From contig NZ_SSBJ01000004.1 in assembly GCF_004795055.1 (NCBI RefSeq), positions 124,001 to 188,000 on the forward strand: a stretch of DNA of 64,000 nt, read 5' to 3'. Below the pieces are notes generated by a model that did no database searches, was not told the origin of the DNA, and saw only the letters and a list, made by a program, of their open reading frames with translations. The position numbers were made by a program, and so were the translations under genes. This DNA comes from Streptomyces sp. A1136 (GTDB lineage: Bacteria > Actinomycetota > Actinomycetes > Streptomycetales > Streptomycetaceae). Of the stretch, positions 1 through 9,168 are shown one piece after another; within the stretch, counting starts at the first letter, position 1; each line of letters starts with the position of its first letter.

Positions 1-1
1 C

Positions 2-856
2 CAGGCGGCCGGGACGTCCCTGCCCGCCGTCGACGAGGAGTGGCTCGCGGTGCCCGGCGGCCCCACCGGAGGGGTCTGGGTCCGCGTCGTGCGGCCCGCG
101 GGCGCCGAAGGGGCGCTGCCCGTGATCCTCTTCATCCACGGCGCGGGATGGGTGCTCGGCAGTGCCTCCACCCACGACCGGCTGGTCCGCGAACTGGCCG
201 TCGGGGCGGACGCCGCCGTGGTCTTCCCCGAGTACGACCTGTCGCCCGAAGTCGGCTACCCGGTAGCCCTGGAACAGAACTACGCCGTCGCGCGGTGGAT
301 CGTCGCCGAAGGAGCCGCCAATGATCTGGACGGCACCCGCCTGGCCGTCGTGGGGGACTCGGCCGGCGGGAACCTGGGCGCCGCGCTGACCCTGCTGGCC
401 AAGGACCGGGGCGACGTCCCGCTGCTCCAGCAGGTCCTGTTCTGCCCGGTGACCGACGCCGACTTCGACACCGGGTCCTACCACCGATTCGCGACCGGCT
501 ACGTCCTGCGTCGCGACACGATGCGGTGGTTCTGGGACCAGTACACGACGAGCCGGGTCGAGCGCGCCCAGATCACCGCGTCACCCCTACGGGCCACCAC
601 CGACCAACTCGCCGGTCTGCCCCCGGCCCTGGTCGTCACCGCGGAGGCCGACGTCCTGCGCGACGAGGGGGAGGCCTACGCCGCCAGGCTGCGGGAGGCC
701 GGCGTCGCCGTCGCGGCCGTACGCGTCCAAGGCGCCCTCCACGACTTCGTCGCGGTCAACGCCCTGCGCGCCACCTGCGGGGCGCAGGCCGCACTGTTGC
801 TCGCCACGCGCGCACTGCGCGGGGCGCTGCACGAACGGCGACCGCAGGCTCCGTGA
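2..856 (+). CDS. alpha/beta hydrolase (HSL/acetyl-esterase type), 5' end outside window
   Basis: The reading frame is open to the first bases of the window, so the gene starts upstream and a GTG near position 50 is probably internal. The protein is a hormone-sensitive-lipase-type carboxylesterase. It has the HGAGW oxyanion motif (about nt 137-151), the nucleophile motif GDSAGG (nt about 352-369), an Asp in the EADVLRDEG segment and a His in LHDFVAV near the C-terminus, which together give the Ser-Asp-His triad. No signal peptide is visible in the part present. It converges on the AraC regulator that ends 7 nt away. The family hydrolyses short-chain esters; the true substrate cannot be read from sequence. 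Confidence 0.85.
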   Translation, partial: QAAGTSLPAVDEEWLAVPGGPTGGVWVRVVRPAGAEGALPVILFIHGAGWVLGSASTHDRLVRELAVGADAAVVFPEYDLSPEVGYPVALEQNYAVARWIVAEGAANDLDGTRLAVVGDSAGGNLGAALTLLAKDRGDVPLLQQVLFCPVTDADFDTGSYHRFATGYVLRRDTMRWFWDQYTTSRVERAQITASPLRATTDQLAGLPPALVVTAEADVLRDEGEAYAARLREAGVAVAAVRVQGALHDFVAVNALRATCGAQAALLLATRALRGALHERRPQAP

Positions 857-862
857 CCACCC

Positions 863-1819
863 TCAAGCCTGTCGGGCGCTCGACTGCCACTCCCGGGGCG
901 ACATGCCGTACGCGGCGCGGAAGGCCCGGCTGAAGTGGGAGGGGTTCACGAAACCCCACCGCTGGGCGACCGCCGACACGGTCGGCGCGGAACCCGAAGG
1001 CCTCGCGAGCTCACGGCGGCACCGATCGAGGCGCTCGCGGTGGATCCAGCGCCCGACCGTCGCCTCCTCCGCCCGGAACAGTTTGTGCAGGTACCGCACG
1101 GACATGTGGTGCGCCGACGCGATCCTCTCAGGGCAGAGGTCGGGGTCCGCCAGGTGCAGCAGGATGTACTCCTTGACGCGTGCCAGCATCCCGCGGGCCG
1201 CCTCCGACGCGTGGGGGTTCAGCCGTCCCTGCCGCTCCCGTACGAGGACGGTCAGCAGGTCCGCGGCGGTCATCGCGAGTTGACGGCCGGTGTAGGGGTC
1301 GAAGTCCGCGGCCCGTTCGGCGAGCCGCGCCAGGTACCCGGCCACCAGGCCGCCCGTCCCGCGGTCGGCGCCGAATACGGTCCCCGTCACCGCCCGCAGG
1401 TCCCCGTCCGACACCCCGAGCCCCTGCTTCGGCACCCGGAAGGCGGTGAAGCGGAAGTCGTCCGGCTGCTCCCTCTTGTAGGGCTTCCCGGCGTCGGAAC
1501 AAGTGAAGGTGCCGGGTCTGACCAGGGCCTGGCGTCCGTCCTGGGTGAGCCTGGCGGTACCCCGGTGCTGCAGGGTGACCGTGACGTACTCAGCACCGCC
1601 CCGGGATATCAGGCGTCTGTCACGCGTCACCGTCTGCGGGCCCGCTTCGACGACGGAGATCTGCAGGGGGCCGAGCCGATCGCTGGCGATCGTCCCCACC
1701 GAGGGCTCGGCTTCGTGCAGCGAGACGTCGAGCGGTATGAAGGTGTCGGACACCACGCTGTGCCAGTAGTCGGCCCGTTCGGTGGCCGACAGGGGGAGGG
1801 TGGACAGCACGACGGACAT
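863..1819 (-). CDS. AraC family transcriptional regulator
   Basis: 318-residue regulator with an N-terminal cupin-like ligand domain (about residues 1-190) and a C-terminal double helix-turn-helix of AraC type (about 215-318, ending PSHFSRAFRAAYGMSPREW). The start is the ATG at 1819 because AAGGAG lies just upstream; the same frame stays open further upstream without a ribosome site. This is the layout of Streptomyces AraC_binding_2 regulators, which usually control an adjacent catabolic or oxidoreductase gene. Here the nearest gene is the convergent hydrolase, so its target is unclear. Confidence 0.88.
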   Translation of the reverse strand: MSVVLSTLPLSATERADYWHSVVSDTFIPLDVSLHEAEPSVGTIASDRLGPLQISVVEAGPQTVTRDRRLISRGGAEYVTVTLQHRGTARLTQDGRQALVRPGTFTCSDAGKPYKREQPDDFRFTAFRVPKQGLGVSDGDLRAVTGTVFGADRGTGGLVAGYLARLAERAADFDPYTGRQLAMTAADLLTVLVRERQGRLNPHASEAARGMLARVKEYILLHLADPDLCPERIASAHHMSVRYLHKLFRAEEATVGRWIHRERLDRCRRELARPSGSAPTVSAVAQRWGFVNPSHFSRAFRAAYGMSPREWQSSARQA

Positions 1820-2318
1820 CGTGACTCCTTGGTGCGTTCGTGCGGGCACCGTGCGTGACCGAGCCGAAGCAGAGGGAAGCGCGGTCCGTGATGCCGTGGA
1901 TCGGAGAGGGAAGAGCGGGTCTGCGGGATGCGCCTGCGGGGTCCGTCGCGCCGGTGCGGGGCGCGGGGCGCCGCGATCCGCGACGCGAACGGGCGGCCGA
2001 CGGGGGCTCAGGGGCCCGCGTGGCCGGCGCGGCTCAGGGACGGCCGGCTGTCGCCGCGCGACTGCGGGCACGGGGGCCGCCCCGACGTGGCCGACTCCGG
2101 CCGGCATCGGGCCGAAGGGACCGGCCCGGCGCGAGGTGAACGAGGATCACGGGACCTCCTGGGTACTGGACCGACTGCTGCGCCCAGTCTCGTTCCACCC
2201 GTCGTCGGTGCCATCCGTCATGTGACTTAGGCTCTGCCGTGCGACGTGCCCGCCCCCGCGCGCTGTCCGCCTCAGGGCCCACCGCCGGCGCCGCGCCGTC
2301 CCGCCCGTCACCGCCGCC
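1820..2318. other. intergenic, no clear gene
   Basis: About 500 bases between two leftward genes. No protein family is recognisable in any frame. Two very short coupled leftward frames lie here: 24 codons from the ATG at 2221, then 38 codons from the GTG at 2150, which follows AGGAGGT. They are described as a finding rather than annotated as genes. The region presumably also holds the AraC gene promoter. Confidence 0.4.
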
Positions 2319-5024
2319 TCAGTCGGTGGCGTCCTGATCGACCACGTCGCGCAGCTGGCTGCGCGAGGTCACGCCCAGGACCGGGAACGCCTGGTAAAGG
2401 TGCGTCCCCACCGTCCGCGGCGACAGGAAGAGCCGCTCGCCGATCTCGCGGTTGGTCAGCCCCTGCGCGGCCAGCCGAACGATCCGCCGGCGCTGCGGGG
2501 TCAGGGTGTTCAGGCCGTCGCGGGGAGCGGACTCGACATCGACCCCGGCAGCGCGCAGTTCGGCCTGGGCACGCTGGTTCCAGTGCACCGCGCCCAAGCC
2601 CTCGAACAGGTCGCGCGCCTTGGACAGGGCGTCCCGGGCCTCGGCGATCCGGCGCCGGCGGCGGAGCCACTCGCCGTACTCCAGCCACACTTGGGCCCGT
2701 TCGAAGGGCCACCGCCGGCCGGCCGGATCGGCCAGCGCGGCCTCGAACCGGGGGCCGGCCTCGTTCGGCTCGGTGAGCAGCGCGCCGGCGCGGTCCAGGA
2801 TCTGGCGCAGGCGCACCGACGCGCCGTCGGCGACCTCGGCGGACACGTACTCCAGGGCCGTCGCCGCGTCCTCGGCGCGGCCGGTGAGCACGGCCGCGGC
2901 AGCGTAGTCCGCGACGGCGTAACACGACAGGTGGTAGTGCACGGGAGCGCCCGACCGGTCGAACAGGCTCCGCAGGTGGTGGAAGGCGGACGTGGGGTCG
3001 CCGAGCGCCATCGCCGCCAGCGCCGCCGCCCGCCGGGCCCGGACGACGGTGCCCAGCACCCCGGCCGGCTCGGTCGCGGCCAGCACCGCCGTCGCGTGCC
3101 GCAAGGCCGTCTCGGGCTCTCCCGTCAGCGCGCAGAGCGTGGCCAGCACGGCGAGCGCGCGCGCCGCCCCGTGGCTGCGCTCACCCGCGAGGAACCGCCC
3201 GGCCAACCGCTCTACACCCAGGCGCGCGTCGGCCCAGCGACCGCTTTCCAGGTTGGCCCACGCCAGGTCGGCGGCGGTCATCCCGGCATGGAAGGCATCC
3301 GCGTCCTCCCACTGGGGGTTGGCCACTTCGCGGAGCAGGGTGACCGCCGTCTCGGTCTCGTCCAAGACCATGCTGAGCACCCCGAGCGTGTGGGTCTCCG
3401 TAGGGGCCCGGCCCGGGGCGGACGCGGCGGCCGACAGGTGGCCGCGCACGGCGCTCCCGCCGCCGAAGGGGTCCGTGACGCCGATGTCCCACAGGTGGAA
3501 GGCGTGCGCAGGCTCCGTTTCCGGCCGGCGCGTGGCCAGGACCGCGCGTATTCGCGCCCGCTGCGCGGGGCTGCCGGAGTGGTAGACGATCCCCGTCGCG
3601 ATGGTCGAGGTGCTCGCGTCGATCTGCGCCGCGTCACGCACCGTTTCCGGCACGACCAGCGCGAACGCGCAGTCCATGCGCATCATCAGCATGGCTATCA
3701 GACCGGTGAGCGCGTTGATGTACGGGGCCGCCGCCGGGTCGGTGTTGAGCTCCGTGGCGCGGGCGCCCAGCGCCTGCGCCTGCGTGATGTCACCGACCAG
3801 GATCGCGCCGTAGGCGGCCGTCGCCAGCAGCCGGGTCTGCTCGCCGGGGGAGGGGTTCAGCTGCACGGCCCGTTCCAGGCCGGCGACGGCCTCCGACATG
3901 GCCCCCCGGGCGAAGGCGCGCATGGCGGTGGCCTCCAGGGCGCCGGAGACGGACGCGTCGGGGGTCACCGTCGCCGCGGACAACTGCCAGGCGCGGCGGT
4001 CGGGGTCGCCCTCCAGGGCGGCGGCCAGGGCGAGGTGCGCGCGGCGGCGTACGGTGAACGGGGCGGCGCTGTAGATCGCCGAACGGACAAGCGGGTGACG
4101 GAAGTCCAGGCGGTCCGCGTGCAGGCGGATCAGCCCCGCTTCTTCCGCGGGCAGCCAGACGTCCATGTCGGTACCGGGTGGCAGCGCCCCCGACACGGCC
4201 GCGAGGCCCGCGCCCTCGGCCGCCGCCGCCACCAACAGCGCCTCGCGCGTCGCCTCGGGCAGCGCGTCGACCTGCGCGGCGAAGGTCCGCTCCAGCAGAT
4301 CGGTGACCGGGACCTGGCGGCCCGTCGGGAGCGCCCCGTCCCGGGCCGCGGAACGGGAGAGCTCCACCAACGCCAGGGGGTTGCCCGCGGCGGTGGCCAG
4401 CACCCGGCGCCGGGCGGAGCCGGTGGGCGGGTCCAGCTGGGTGCTGAGAAGTTCCTCCGCCTCCGCGGAAGACAGCGCCGGTACCACCAGCTCGGGCACG
4501 GACCGGTCCAGCCAGTCGGGTCGGTGGGTGCCGCGCGCCGCGACGAGCAGGCCGATCGGTTCTCCCGCGAGGCGGCGCGCGAGGAAGCCCAACACCTGGC
4601 AGCTTCCGGGGTCGACCCACTGCGCGTCGTCCACGGCGAGCAGCAGGCGCTGGGTCGACGCCACCTGTGAGGTGAGGGTGAGCACGGCCAGGCTCATCAT
4701 CATGTGGTCGGGGGGCGTCGGGTCATCGCCGAGCCCGAAGGCGCCGAGCAGCGCCGCGCCCTGTCGGGCGGGCAGCCCGTCGACCCGGTCCAGGACGGGC
4801 AGCAACAACTGGTGCAGACCGGCGAAGGCGAGTTCGGTCTCCGCCGCGTTGCCCCGGACCCGGAGCACCTTCGTCCCGGCGGAAAGGGCCTCGGTCACCG
4901 CCGTGTCGAGGAGCGCGGTCTTGCCGACCCCGGGATCACCGAGGAGCACCAGCGAGGCCGTCTCCGCTTCCGGTGACAGTGCCGCGGTCATGGCCGCCCG
5001 TTCGTCGTGACGCCCGATCAACAC
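2319..5024 (-). CDS. large ATPase LuxR-family (LAL-type) transcriptional regulator
   Basis: 901-residue regulator of the LAL class: an N-terminal AAA/STAND-like ATPase with Walker A GDPGVGKT at residues 29-36 and a Walker B-type LLLAVDDAQWVD segment, a long helical TPR-like middle, and a C-terminal LuxR helix-turn-helix (LTPQRRRIVRLAAQGLTN and SPRTVGTHL, last ~60 residues). The GTG start at 5024 precedes LIGRHDERA, the usual N-terminus of this family. LAL regulators activate secondary metabolism or sugar genes when bound to a ligand. No biosynthetic cluster is adjacent, so the target is unknown. Confidence 0.9.
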   Translation of the reverse strand: MLIGRHDERAAMTAALSPEAETASLVLLGDPGVGKTALLDTAVTEALSAGTKVLRVRGNAAETELAFAGLHQLLLPVLDRVDGLPARQGAALLGAFGLGDDPTPPDHMMMSLAVLTLTSQVASTQRLLLAVDDAQWVDPGSCQVLGFLARRLAGEPIGLLVAARGTHRPDWLDRSVPELVVPALSSAEAEELLSTQLDPPTGSARRRVLATAAGNPLALVELSRSAARDGALPTGRQVPVTDLLERTFAAQVDALPEATREALLVAAAAEGAGLAAVSGALPPGTDMDVWLPAEEAGLIRLHADRLDFRHPLVRSAIYSAAPFTVRRRAHLALAAALEGDPDRRAWQLSAATVTPDASVSGALEATAMRAFARGAMSEAVAGLERAVQLNPSPGEQTRLLATAAYGAILVGDITQAQALGARATELNTDPAAAPYINALTGLIAMLMMRMDCAFALVVPETVRDAAQIDASTSTIATGIVYHSGSPAQRARIRAVLATRRPETEPAHAFHLWDIGVTDPFGGGSAVRGHLSAAASAPGRAPTETHTLGVLSMVLDETETAVTLLREVANPQWEDADAFHAGMTAADLAWANLESGRWADARLGVERLAGRFLAGERSHGAARALAVLATLCALTGEPETALRHATAVLAATEPAGVLGTVVRARRAAALAAMALGDPTSAFHHLRSLFDRSGAPVHYHLSCYAVADYAAAAVLTGRAEDAATALEYVSAEVADGASVRLRQILDRAGALLTEPNEAGPRFEAALADPAGRRWPFERAQVWLEYGEWLRRRRRIAEARDALSKARDLFEGLGAVHWNQRAQAELRAAGVDVESAPRDGLNTLTPQRRRIVRLAAQGLTNREIGERLFLSPRTVGTHLYQAFPVLGVTSRSQLRDVVDQDATD

Positions 5025-5157
5025 GGTATTTCCCGAACCTTCTCACGCTATGGCGGCATCCGCCGTTCTTACGCGAGGCGGTGGCAACTGTCCGGAGCAT
5101 AGTCGCAGGACACGCATCGACGAATTCGGCGTATGCGGCCCGTACCGCGTGCCCTGG

Positions 5158-6030
5158 TCACACCTCGGCACTCGCCCGCGCGACGGGTACCGGCCGGGGC
5201 CGGCCCAAGTTCCGGGCCAGCAGCCTGGTGGACTCGCCGACGCCGATCTCGTCGGCCCCTTCGGCGGCGGGCAGTCGTCCGTCGGCGAGCCGCAGTTCGG
5301 TGAGGGCGGCGTCCATGGCGCGGTGCGCCGCGAAGAGGCACGGGGTGCTGAAGATGGCCACGTCGACGCCGAGATCGGTGAGCTCACCGAGGGAGAGGCG
5401 CGGTGACTTTCCTCCGGCGATCTGGTTGAACAGCAGCGGCTTCGAGCCGACGACCGCCCGGATCCGCCGGATTCCTTCCGTGCTGCGGACCCCGTCGACC
5501 AGGACGGCGTCGGCGTCCGTGGCGGCCAAAGCCTCGGCCCTGTGGAGGATGTCCGCCTCCTCGGTGGCGTCCGTACGGGCGACGACGACCAGGTCCCCGC
5601 GGACTGCCAGCACGGCCTCAAGCTTCTCCAGATACTCGGCGAGCGGCAGGACCAGTTTGCCGTCGGCATGTCCGCACCTGCGCGGACGCTTCTGGTCCTC
5701 CAGGATCACCCCGGAGGCACCGATCCGCTCCAGCCCGTCGACGACATGACAGGCCACATCGATGTCGACGTAGCCGTCGTCGATGTCCACTAGCAGGTGG
5801 TGCCGGGGGAAGGCGCCGCGCAGCCGCTGGACGAAGGACAGCATGTCCGGCCAGGCGATGAACCCGATGTCGGGCAGTCCGTAGTGCGACGCGGCGAACC
5901 CGAAGCCGGAGACGAACATCCCGTCGTAGTGTCCGGCCGCGACCGAGGCCGAGTACATGTCGTACACGCCGATCAGGGGCGTGGTGCCGGGCTCGGCGAT
6001 CCGGGTTCGCAGCTCGTTCCCGTAACTCAT
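5158..6030 (-). CDS. isocitrate lyase / PEP mutase superfamily enzyme
   Basis: 290-residue TIM-barrel protein. Start ATG at 6030 with GGAGAG 7 bases upstream. Metal-binding acidic residues are in VDIDDGY (D82, D84, D85) and EDQ (111-113), followed by RRCGH with C119. A cysteine in this KRCGH-type loop is the general acid in isocitrate and methylisocitrate lyases, whereas PEP mutases lack it, so a carbon-carbon lyase acting on a 2-hydroxy or 2,3-substituted diacid is more likely than phosphonate chemistry. It stands alone, downstream of the sensory operon on the same strand with a ~250 bp gap, so it probably has its own promoter. Confidence 0.85.
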   Translation of the reverse strand: MSYGNELRTRIAEPGTTPLIGVYDMYSASVAAGHYDGMFVSGFGFAASHYGLPDIGFIAWPDMLSFVQRLRGAFPRHHLLVDIDDGYVDIDVACHVVDGLERIGASGVILEDQKRPRRCGHADGKLVLPLAEYLEKLEAVLAVRGDLVVVARTDATEEADILHRAEALAATDADAVLVDGVRSTEGIRRIRAVVGSKPLLFNQIAGGKSPRLSLGELTDLGVDVAIFSTPCLFAAHRAMDAALTELRLADGRLPAAEGADEIGVGESTRLLARNLGRPRPVPVARASAEV

Positions 6031-6281
6031 CGTCAGCTCTCTCCAAGCGCAATGCGCATGACGGCAGGGCAGTGGCTGCGACACGACAGCGCTTTACGCA
6101 AACCTGATGATTTCGAGAACCACCGCGGGTTCGCGCCCTACCGGCGCTTTGCTCACCCCATCGGCCCAGCCCGTTCACCACGGAGACGTCACCGAGCACC
6201 GGCCGGCAGTGCGCCGTGCCGTGTGCACCGTGTGGGCAGCCCGTCCGCCGGCACGGGTGGGACCGCCGCCGGATCTCGCGG

Positions 6282-6713
6282 TCAGGCCCGCGGTGACCGC
6301 CGCGGGGTCGCGTTCGAGGCAAGGGCTTCGGTTCCCAGAGCCCGGATGTCGGCCAGCAACCGGGCGTTGGTGATGCCCTTGACGAGGTATCCCGAGACGC
6401 CGGCGGCGGCCATCTCGGTGCGGGCGCCCTGGTCGCCGTAGGCGGAGAACACCAGGACGCGCACGCCCGGGACGGCGAGGACGACCTGCTGCGCGGTGTA
6501 CGGGCCGCCGCCGGGGAAGCGTACGTCGAGCACCACGACATGCGGCCGGTGAATCGTGGCGAGCCGGATCGCCTCGTCGGCATCGGCCGCGCTGCCGACG
6601 AGGTCGAGATCGAGTTGGGCCCGGATGACTTTCCCCAGGGCCGCACGCAGCATGCTGTTGTCGTCGCAGATCAGCACCCGCAGGGGGTCCCCGGGCGTCG
6701 TCGACCCGGTCAC
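6282..6713 (-). CDS. single-domain response regulator (receiver only)
   Basis: 143-residue protein consisting of a CheY-like receiver: acidic pair D17/D18, phospho-acceptor D63 in VVVLDVRFPGG, S90 in VFSAYGD and K112 in YLVKG. There is no output domain. The GTG start at 6713 overlaps the TGA of the preceding kinase gene (GTGA), so translation is coupled and the kinase is the likely phosphodonor. Such stand-alone receivers act by protein-protein contact or as phosphate sinks. Last gene of a four-gene operon. Confidence 0.85.
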   Translation of the reverse strand: MTGSTTPGDPLRVLICDDNSMLRAALGKVIRAQLDLDLVGSAADADEAIRLATIHRPHVVVLDVRFPGGGPYTAQQVVLAVPGVRVLVFSAYGDQGARTEMAAAGVSGYLVKGITNARLLADIRALGTEALASNATPRRSPRA

Positions 6714-7852
6714 GAGGGCCGCCGGAGGGAGGCCGAGGTGTCGATGCCGCTGACGGGTGAGCCCGGCAGTGGTTCGTCCAGCACACCGGACGGAAGGTCG
6801 GGCACCCAGAACTCCACGGTGGTGCCGGTGCCGGGCTCGCTGCGCAGGGACCACCAGCCGCCCGCCGTCTCGGCCCGCTCGCGCATCTCCATCAGCCCGA
6901 AGTGCTCGTGCAACCTGCGGGCGACGGCCGGGTGCCCGGTGCCGTCGTCGGCCACCCGGACCAGCAGCCCCCGGCTCTCGACGGTGACGCTGACCTTCAC
7001 GGTGCGCGCCTGCGCGTGCTTGCGCACGTTCAACAGCGCCTCCTGCACGATGCGGAAGATGGTGATCGCGGTCGCGGGGGCCGGCTCCTTCACGAGGTCG
7101 TGTTCCAAGGACTGCGCGAGGCCCCAGTCCCCGGCCACGACGTCGTCCAGGTGCTGGGACAGCGACTCCACCAAGCCGTGCTGGTGCATACCGGGTGGCT
7201 GGAGTCGGAAGGTGAGGTTGCGCAGGCGGCCCACCGCTTCGCGCACCGACACGTCGAGCTGCGAGAGCTCACTCGCGTACGGTTCACCGGCCTGTTCCGA
7301 GAGGAGCTCCAGCCGCATGCCGACGGCGACCATGGCCTGGATGGAGTCGTCGTGCACGTCCCAGGCGATACGGCGGCGTTCCAACTCCTGTGCCTCCACC
7401 AGGTGGGTGAACAGGCGGCGGCGTTCGGTGAGCGCCTGCTCCGCGGCGCGGCGCTCGGTCATGTCCCGGGTGACCTTGCCGAAGCCGCGCAGTGCGCCGG
7501 TCTCGTCGAAAAGGGGAGTGATCACCACGTTGGCCCAGAAGCGGGAGCCGTCCTTGCGGATGCGCCAGCCCTCGTCCTCCAAGCGGCCGTCGGCGATGGC
7601 CGCTTCCAGCTCCAGGTGGGGTTTGCGGGCGGCGATGTCCTCGGGCGGATAGAAGACGGAGAAGTGCTGCCCGATGATGTCCGTGGCGCGGTAGCCCTTG
7701 ATCCGCTCGGCGCCGGTGTTCCAGGTCGTCACGTGACCTCGGGGGTCGAGCATGAAGATGCCGTAGTCGACGACGCTCGTGACCAGCAGGGTGAACGCCG
7801 TCTCGGTCGGGCCGAGGGCGCCGCCTTGTTCGGCGGGACCGTTCCCGGTCAC
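6710..7852 (-). CDS. PAS-domain sensor histidine kinase (HisKA_3/NarL class)
   Basis: 380 residues with no membrane segment, so a cytoplasmic sensor. PAS domain about residues 18-130 (DYGIFMLDPRG, IGQHFSVFYPP, DGSRFWANVVITPL, and a PAC tail ending VTRDMTERR). Dimerisation/phosphoacceptor helix with H167 in AWDVHDDSIQ, then HATPase_c with an N-box (EALLNVRKHAQA) and a C-terminal GTGTTVEFWVP. The PAS resembles flavin or heme-binding types but the cofactor cannot be assigned. GTG start at 7852 overlaps the stop of the upstream LuxR response regulator (GTGA). Cognate partners are likely the flanking receivers. Confidence 0.88.
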   Translation of the reverse strand: MTGNGPAEQGGALGPTETAFTLLVTSVVDYGIFMLDPRGHVTTWNTGAERIKGYRATDIIGQHFSVFYPPEDIAARKPHLELEAAIADGRLEDEGWRIRKDGSRFWANVVITPLFDETGALRGFGKVTRDMTERRAAEQALTERRRLFTHLVEAQELERRRIAWDVHDDSIQAMVAVGMRLELLSEQAGEPYASELSQLDVSVREAVGRLRNLTFRLQPPGMHQHGLVESLSQHLDDVVAGDWGLAQSLEHDLVKEPAPATAITIFRIVQEALLNVRKHAQARTVKVSVTVESRGLLVRVADDGTGHPAVARRLHEHFGLMEMRERAETAGGWWSLRSEPGTGTTVEFWVPDLPSGVLDEPLPGSPVSGIDTSASLRRPS

Positions 7853-8532
7853 GGGAGCAGGCCCTCGCGCCGGGCCACGGCGACCGCTTCCAGTTGGGAG
7901 CGGGCACCGAGCTTCTCCAGCACCCGCTGGACGTGGTTCCTGGCGGTGTTGAGGGCGACACCGAGCCGCCGACCGATCTCGGCGGCGCCCAGGCCGTCCC
8001 CGAGCAGGCCGAGGGTCTCGCGTTCCCGTGGGGTGAGGGTGGTGCCGAGGTCGGCGGTCGCGCCGATCAGCCGGTCCAGCGCGCCGGCGAGGAGGCCCTC
8101 GCTGAAGGCCACGTCACCCGCCGCCACGTGACGTACACCGTCCTTGAGCTCGGCCAGGTTGCCGGCCTTGAGGATGAGGCCCGAGCCTCCGGCCTCGGCG
8201 ACGTGGGCGGCCATCGCCGGGGTCCCGTCACCGGTCAGCAGCAGCACCCGGGTACCGGGGGCGGCGGCCTTGAGCGGGGCGATCGCGGAGATCCCGTCAC
8301 CGTCGGGCAGTCGCCGGTCGAGCACCACCACGGCGGGCCGCAGTCGGGCGGCGTCGGCCAGCGCGTCCTTCACACACAGGCTGCGCCCGACCACTGTCAG
8401 GTCGTCGGTGCGGTCCAGGGCGATCCGAATGGCCTCGGCCACCATGTCGTGGTCCTCGACGAGCAGGATGGTGATGCGCCCGCAGGCGGTGCGCGACGCG
8501 GCATCCGGTGCGGCCTGCGGTGTCGAAGGCAT
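7849..8532 (-). CDS. NarL/LuxR-family response regulator
   Basis: 227-residue two-domain regulator: receiver (E26/D27 acidic pocket, D72 in VVVLDRRLPDGDG, lysine in LILKAGN) and a C-terminal LuxR helix-turn-helix starting at LTPRERETLGLLGDG. Start ATG at 8532 overlaps the TGA of the STAS gene (TGATG), which fixes this start over longer possibilities. Followed by the PAS kinase with a 4-nt overlap. Expected to bind DNA when phosphorylated. Confidence 0.9.
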   Translation of the reverse strand: MPSTPQAAPDAASRTACGRITILLVEDHDMVAEAIRIALDRTDDLTVVGRSLCVKDALADAARLRPAVVVLDRRLPDGDGISAIAPLKAAAPGTRVLLLTGDGTPAMAAHVAEAGGSGLILKAGNLAELKDGVRHVAAGDVAFSEGLLAGALDRLIGATADLGTTLTPRERETLGLLGDGLGAAEIGRRLGVALNTARNHVQRVLEKLGARSQLEAVAVARREGLLP

Positions 8533-8876
8533 CAGACGGTCCTCGGAGGTAGACGCGGCATGTCGTCGGCGAACAGGTCGCCGGCGCCGGTGAGGGCGAA
8601 CAATCGGGCCACCTGCGCGTGGGCGCCCTCCACGCACAGCTCGATGCCGATCCTATCCGCTGTGGCCTTGGCCTCCACCAGCACGTTGAGCCCCGCGCAG
8701 TCACAAAAACGCAGATCGCACAGGTCGAGCACGACACGGTCGGAGCACCGCGCGAAGCAGTCGGCGAAGGCGGCACGCAACTGCGCGGTACCGTCCAGGT
8801 CCAGGGCGCCGACGAGCCCGAGAGCAGTAGCGTCCGTGTCGAGCCTCACATAGACCCGGAACGACGGGCCGGTCAT
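8532..8876 (-). CDS. STAS-domain anti-anti-sigma factor
   Basis: 114-residue STAS protein (anti-sigma factor antagonist, RsbV/SpoIIAA type). The core reads GALDLDGTAQLRAAF followed by VVLDLCDLRFCDCAGLNVLVEA. The usual phospho-Ser position of the DSSGL motif is occupied by C in DCAGL, so regulation by a serine kinase may be lost. I chose ATG 8876; a TTG 24 bases upstream is also open. First gene of a coupled operon with a response regulator, a PAS kinase and a receiver. Confidence 0.82.
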   Translation of the reverse strand: MTGPSFRVYVRLDTDATALGLVGALDLDGTAQLRAAFADCFARCSDRVVLDLCDLRFCDCAGLNVLVEAKATADRIGIELCVEGAHAQVARLFALTGAGDLFADDMPRLPPRTV

Positions 8877-9168
8877 GTCGAGTCTTCTCTCATGCGGCAA
8901 CCCTCAGCCTGGGTAATGGGCACCAGGTCAGACTAGTGAATCTGCACTAGAAGGGAACCCGTTCTCCCGAACGGATCACTACACGTGCGGGCAGATCGGT
9001 GCAAAAGCCCACCGCCGCGAGGAACGCGATCTCGTAAATGTTTCGAAGGGGCTGGGTACCCTGCTGGAAGGGGGCGAAGCAGGCGACAGGGGCCCCGGCA
9101 GCGCGGTGGTGTCACAAGCAACGGTGAGGCGCCCAAGCGGTGAGGCACCCAGTGGAAAGAGAGTGGGG

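Noticed and set aside
2400..4670. Long rightward open frame across the LuxR-type regulator
   Set aside because: Antisense shadow of a well-recognised regulator; no domain in it.
6710..6854. Longer N-terminus for the receiver protein starting at 6854
   Set aside because: That extension is the kinase C-terminus read out of frame; the GTG at 6713 overlapping the kinase stop is the natural start.
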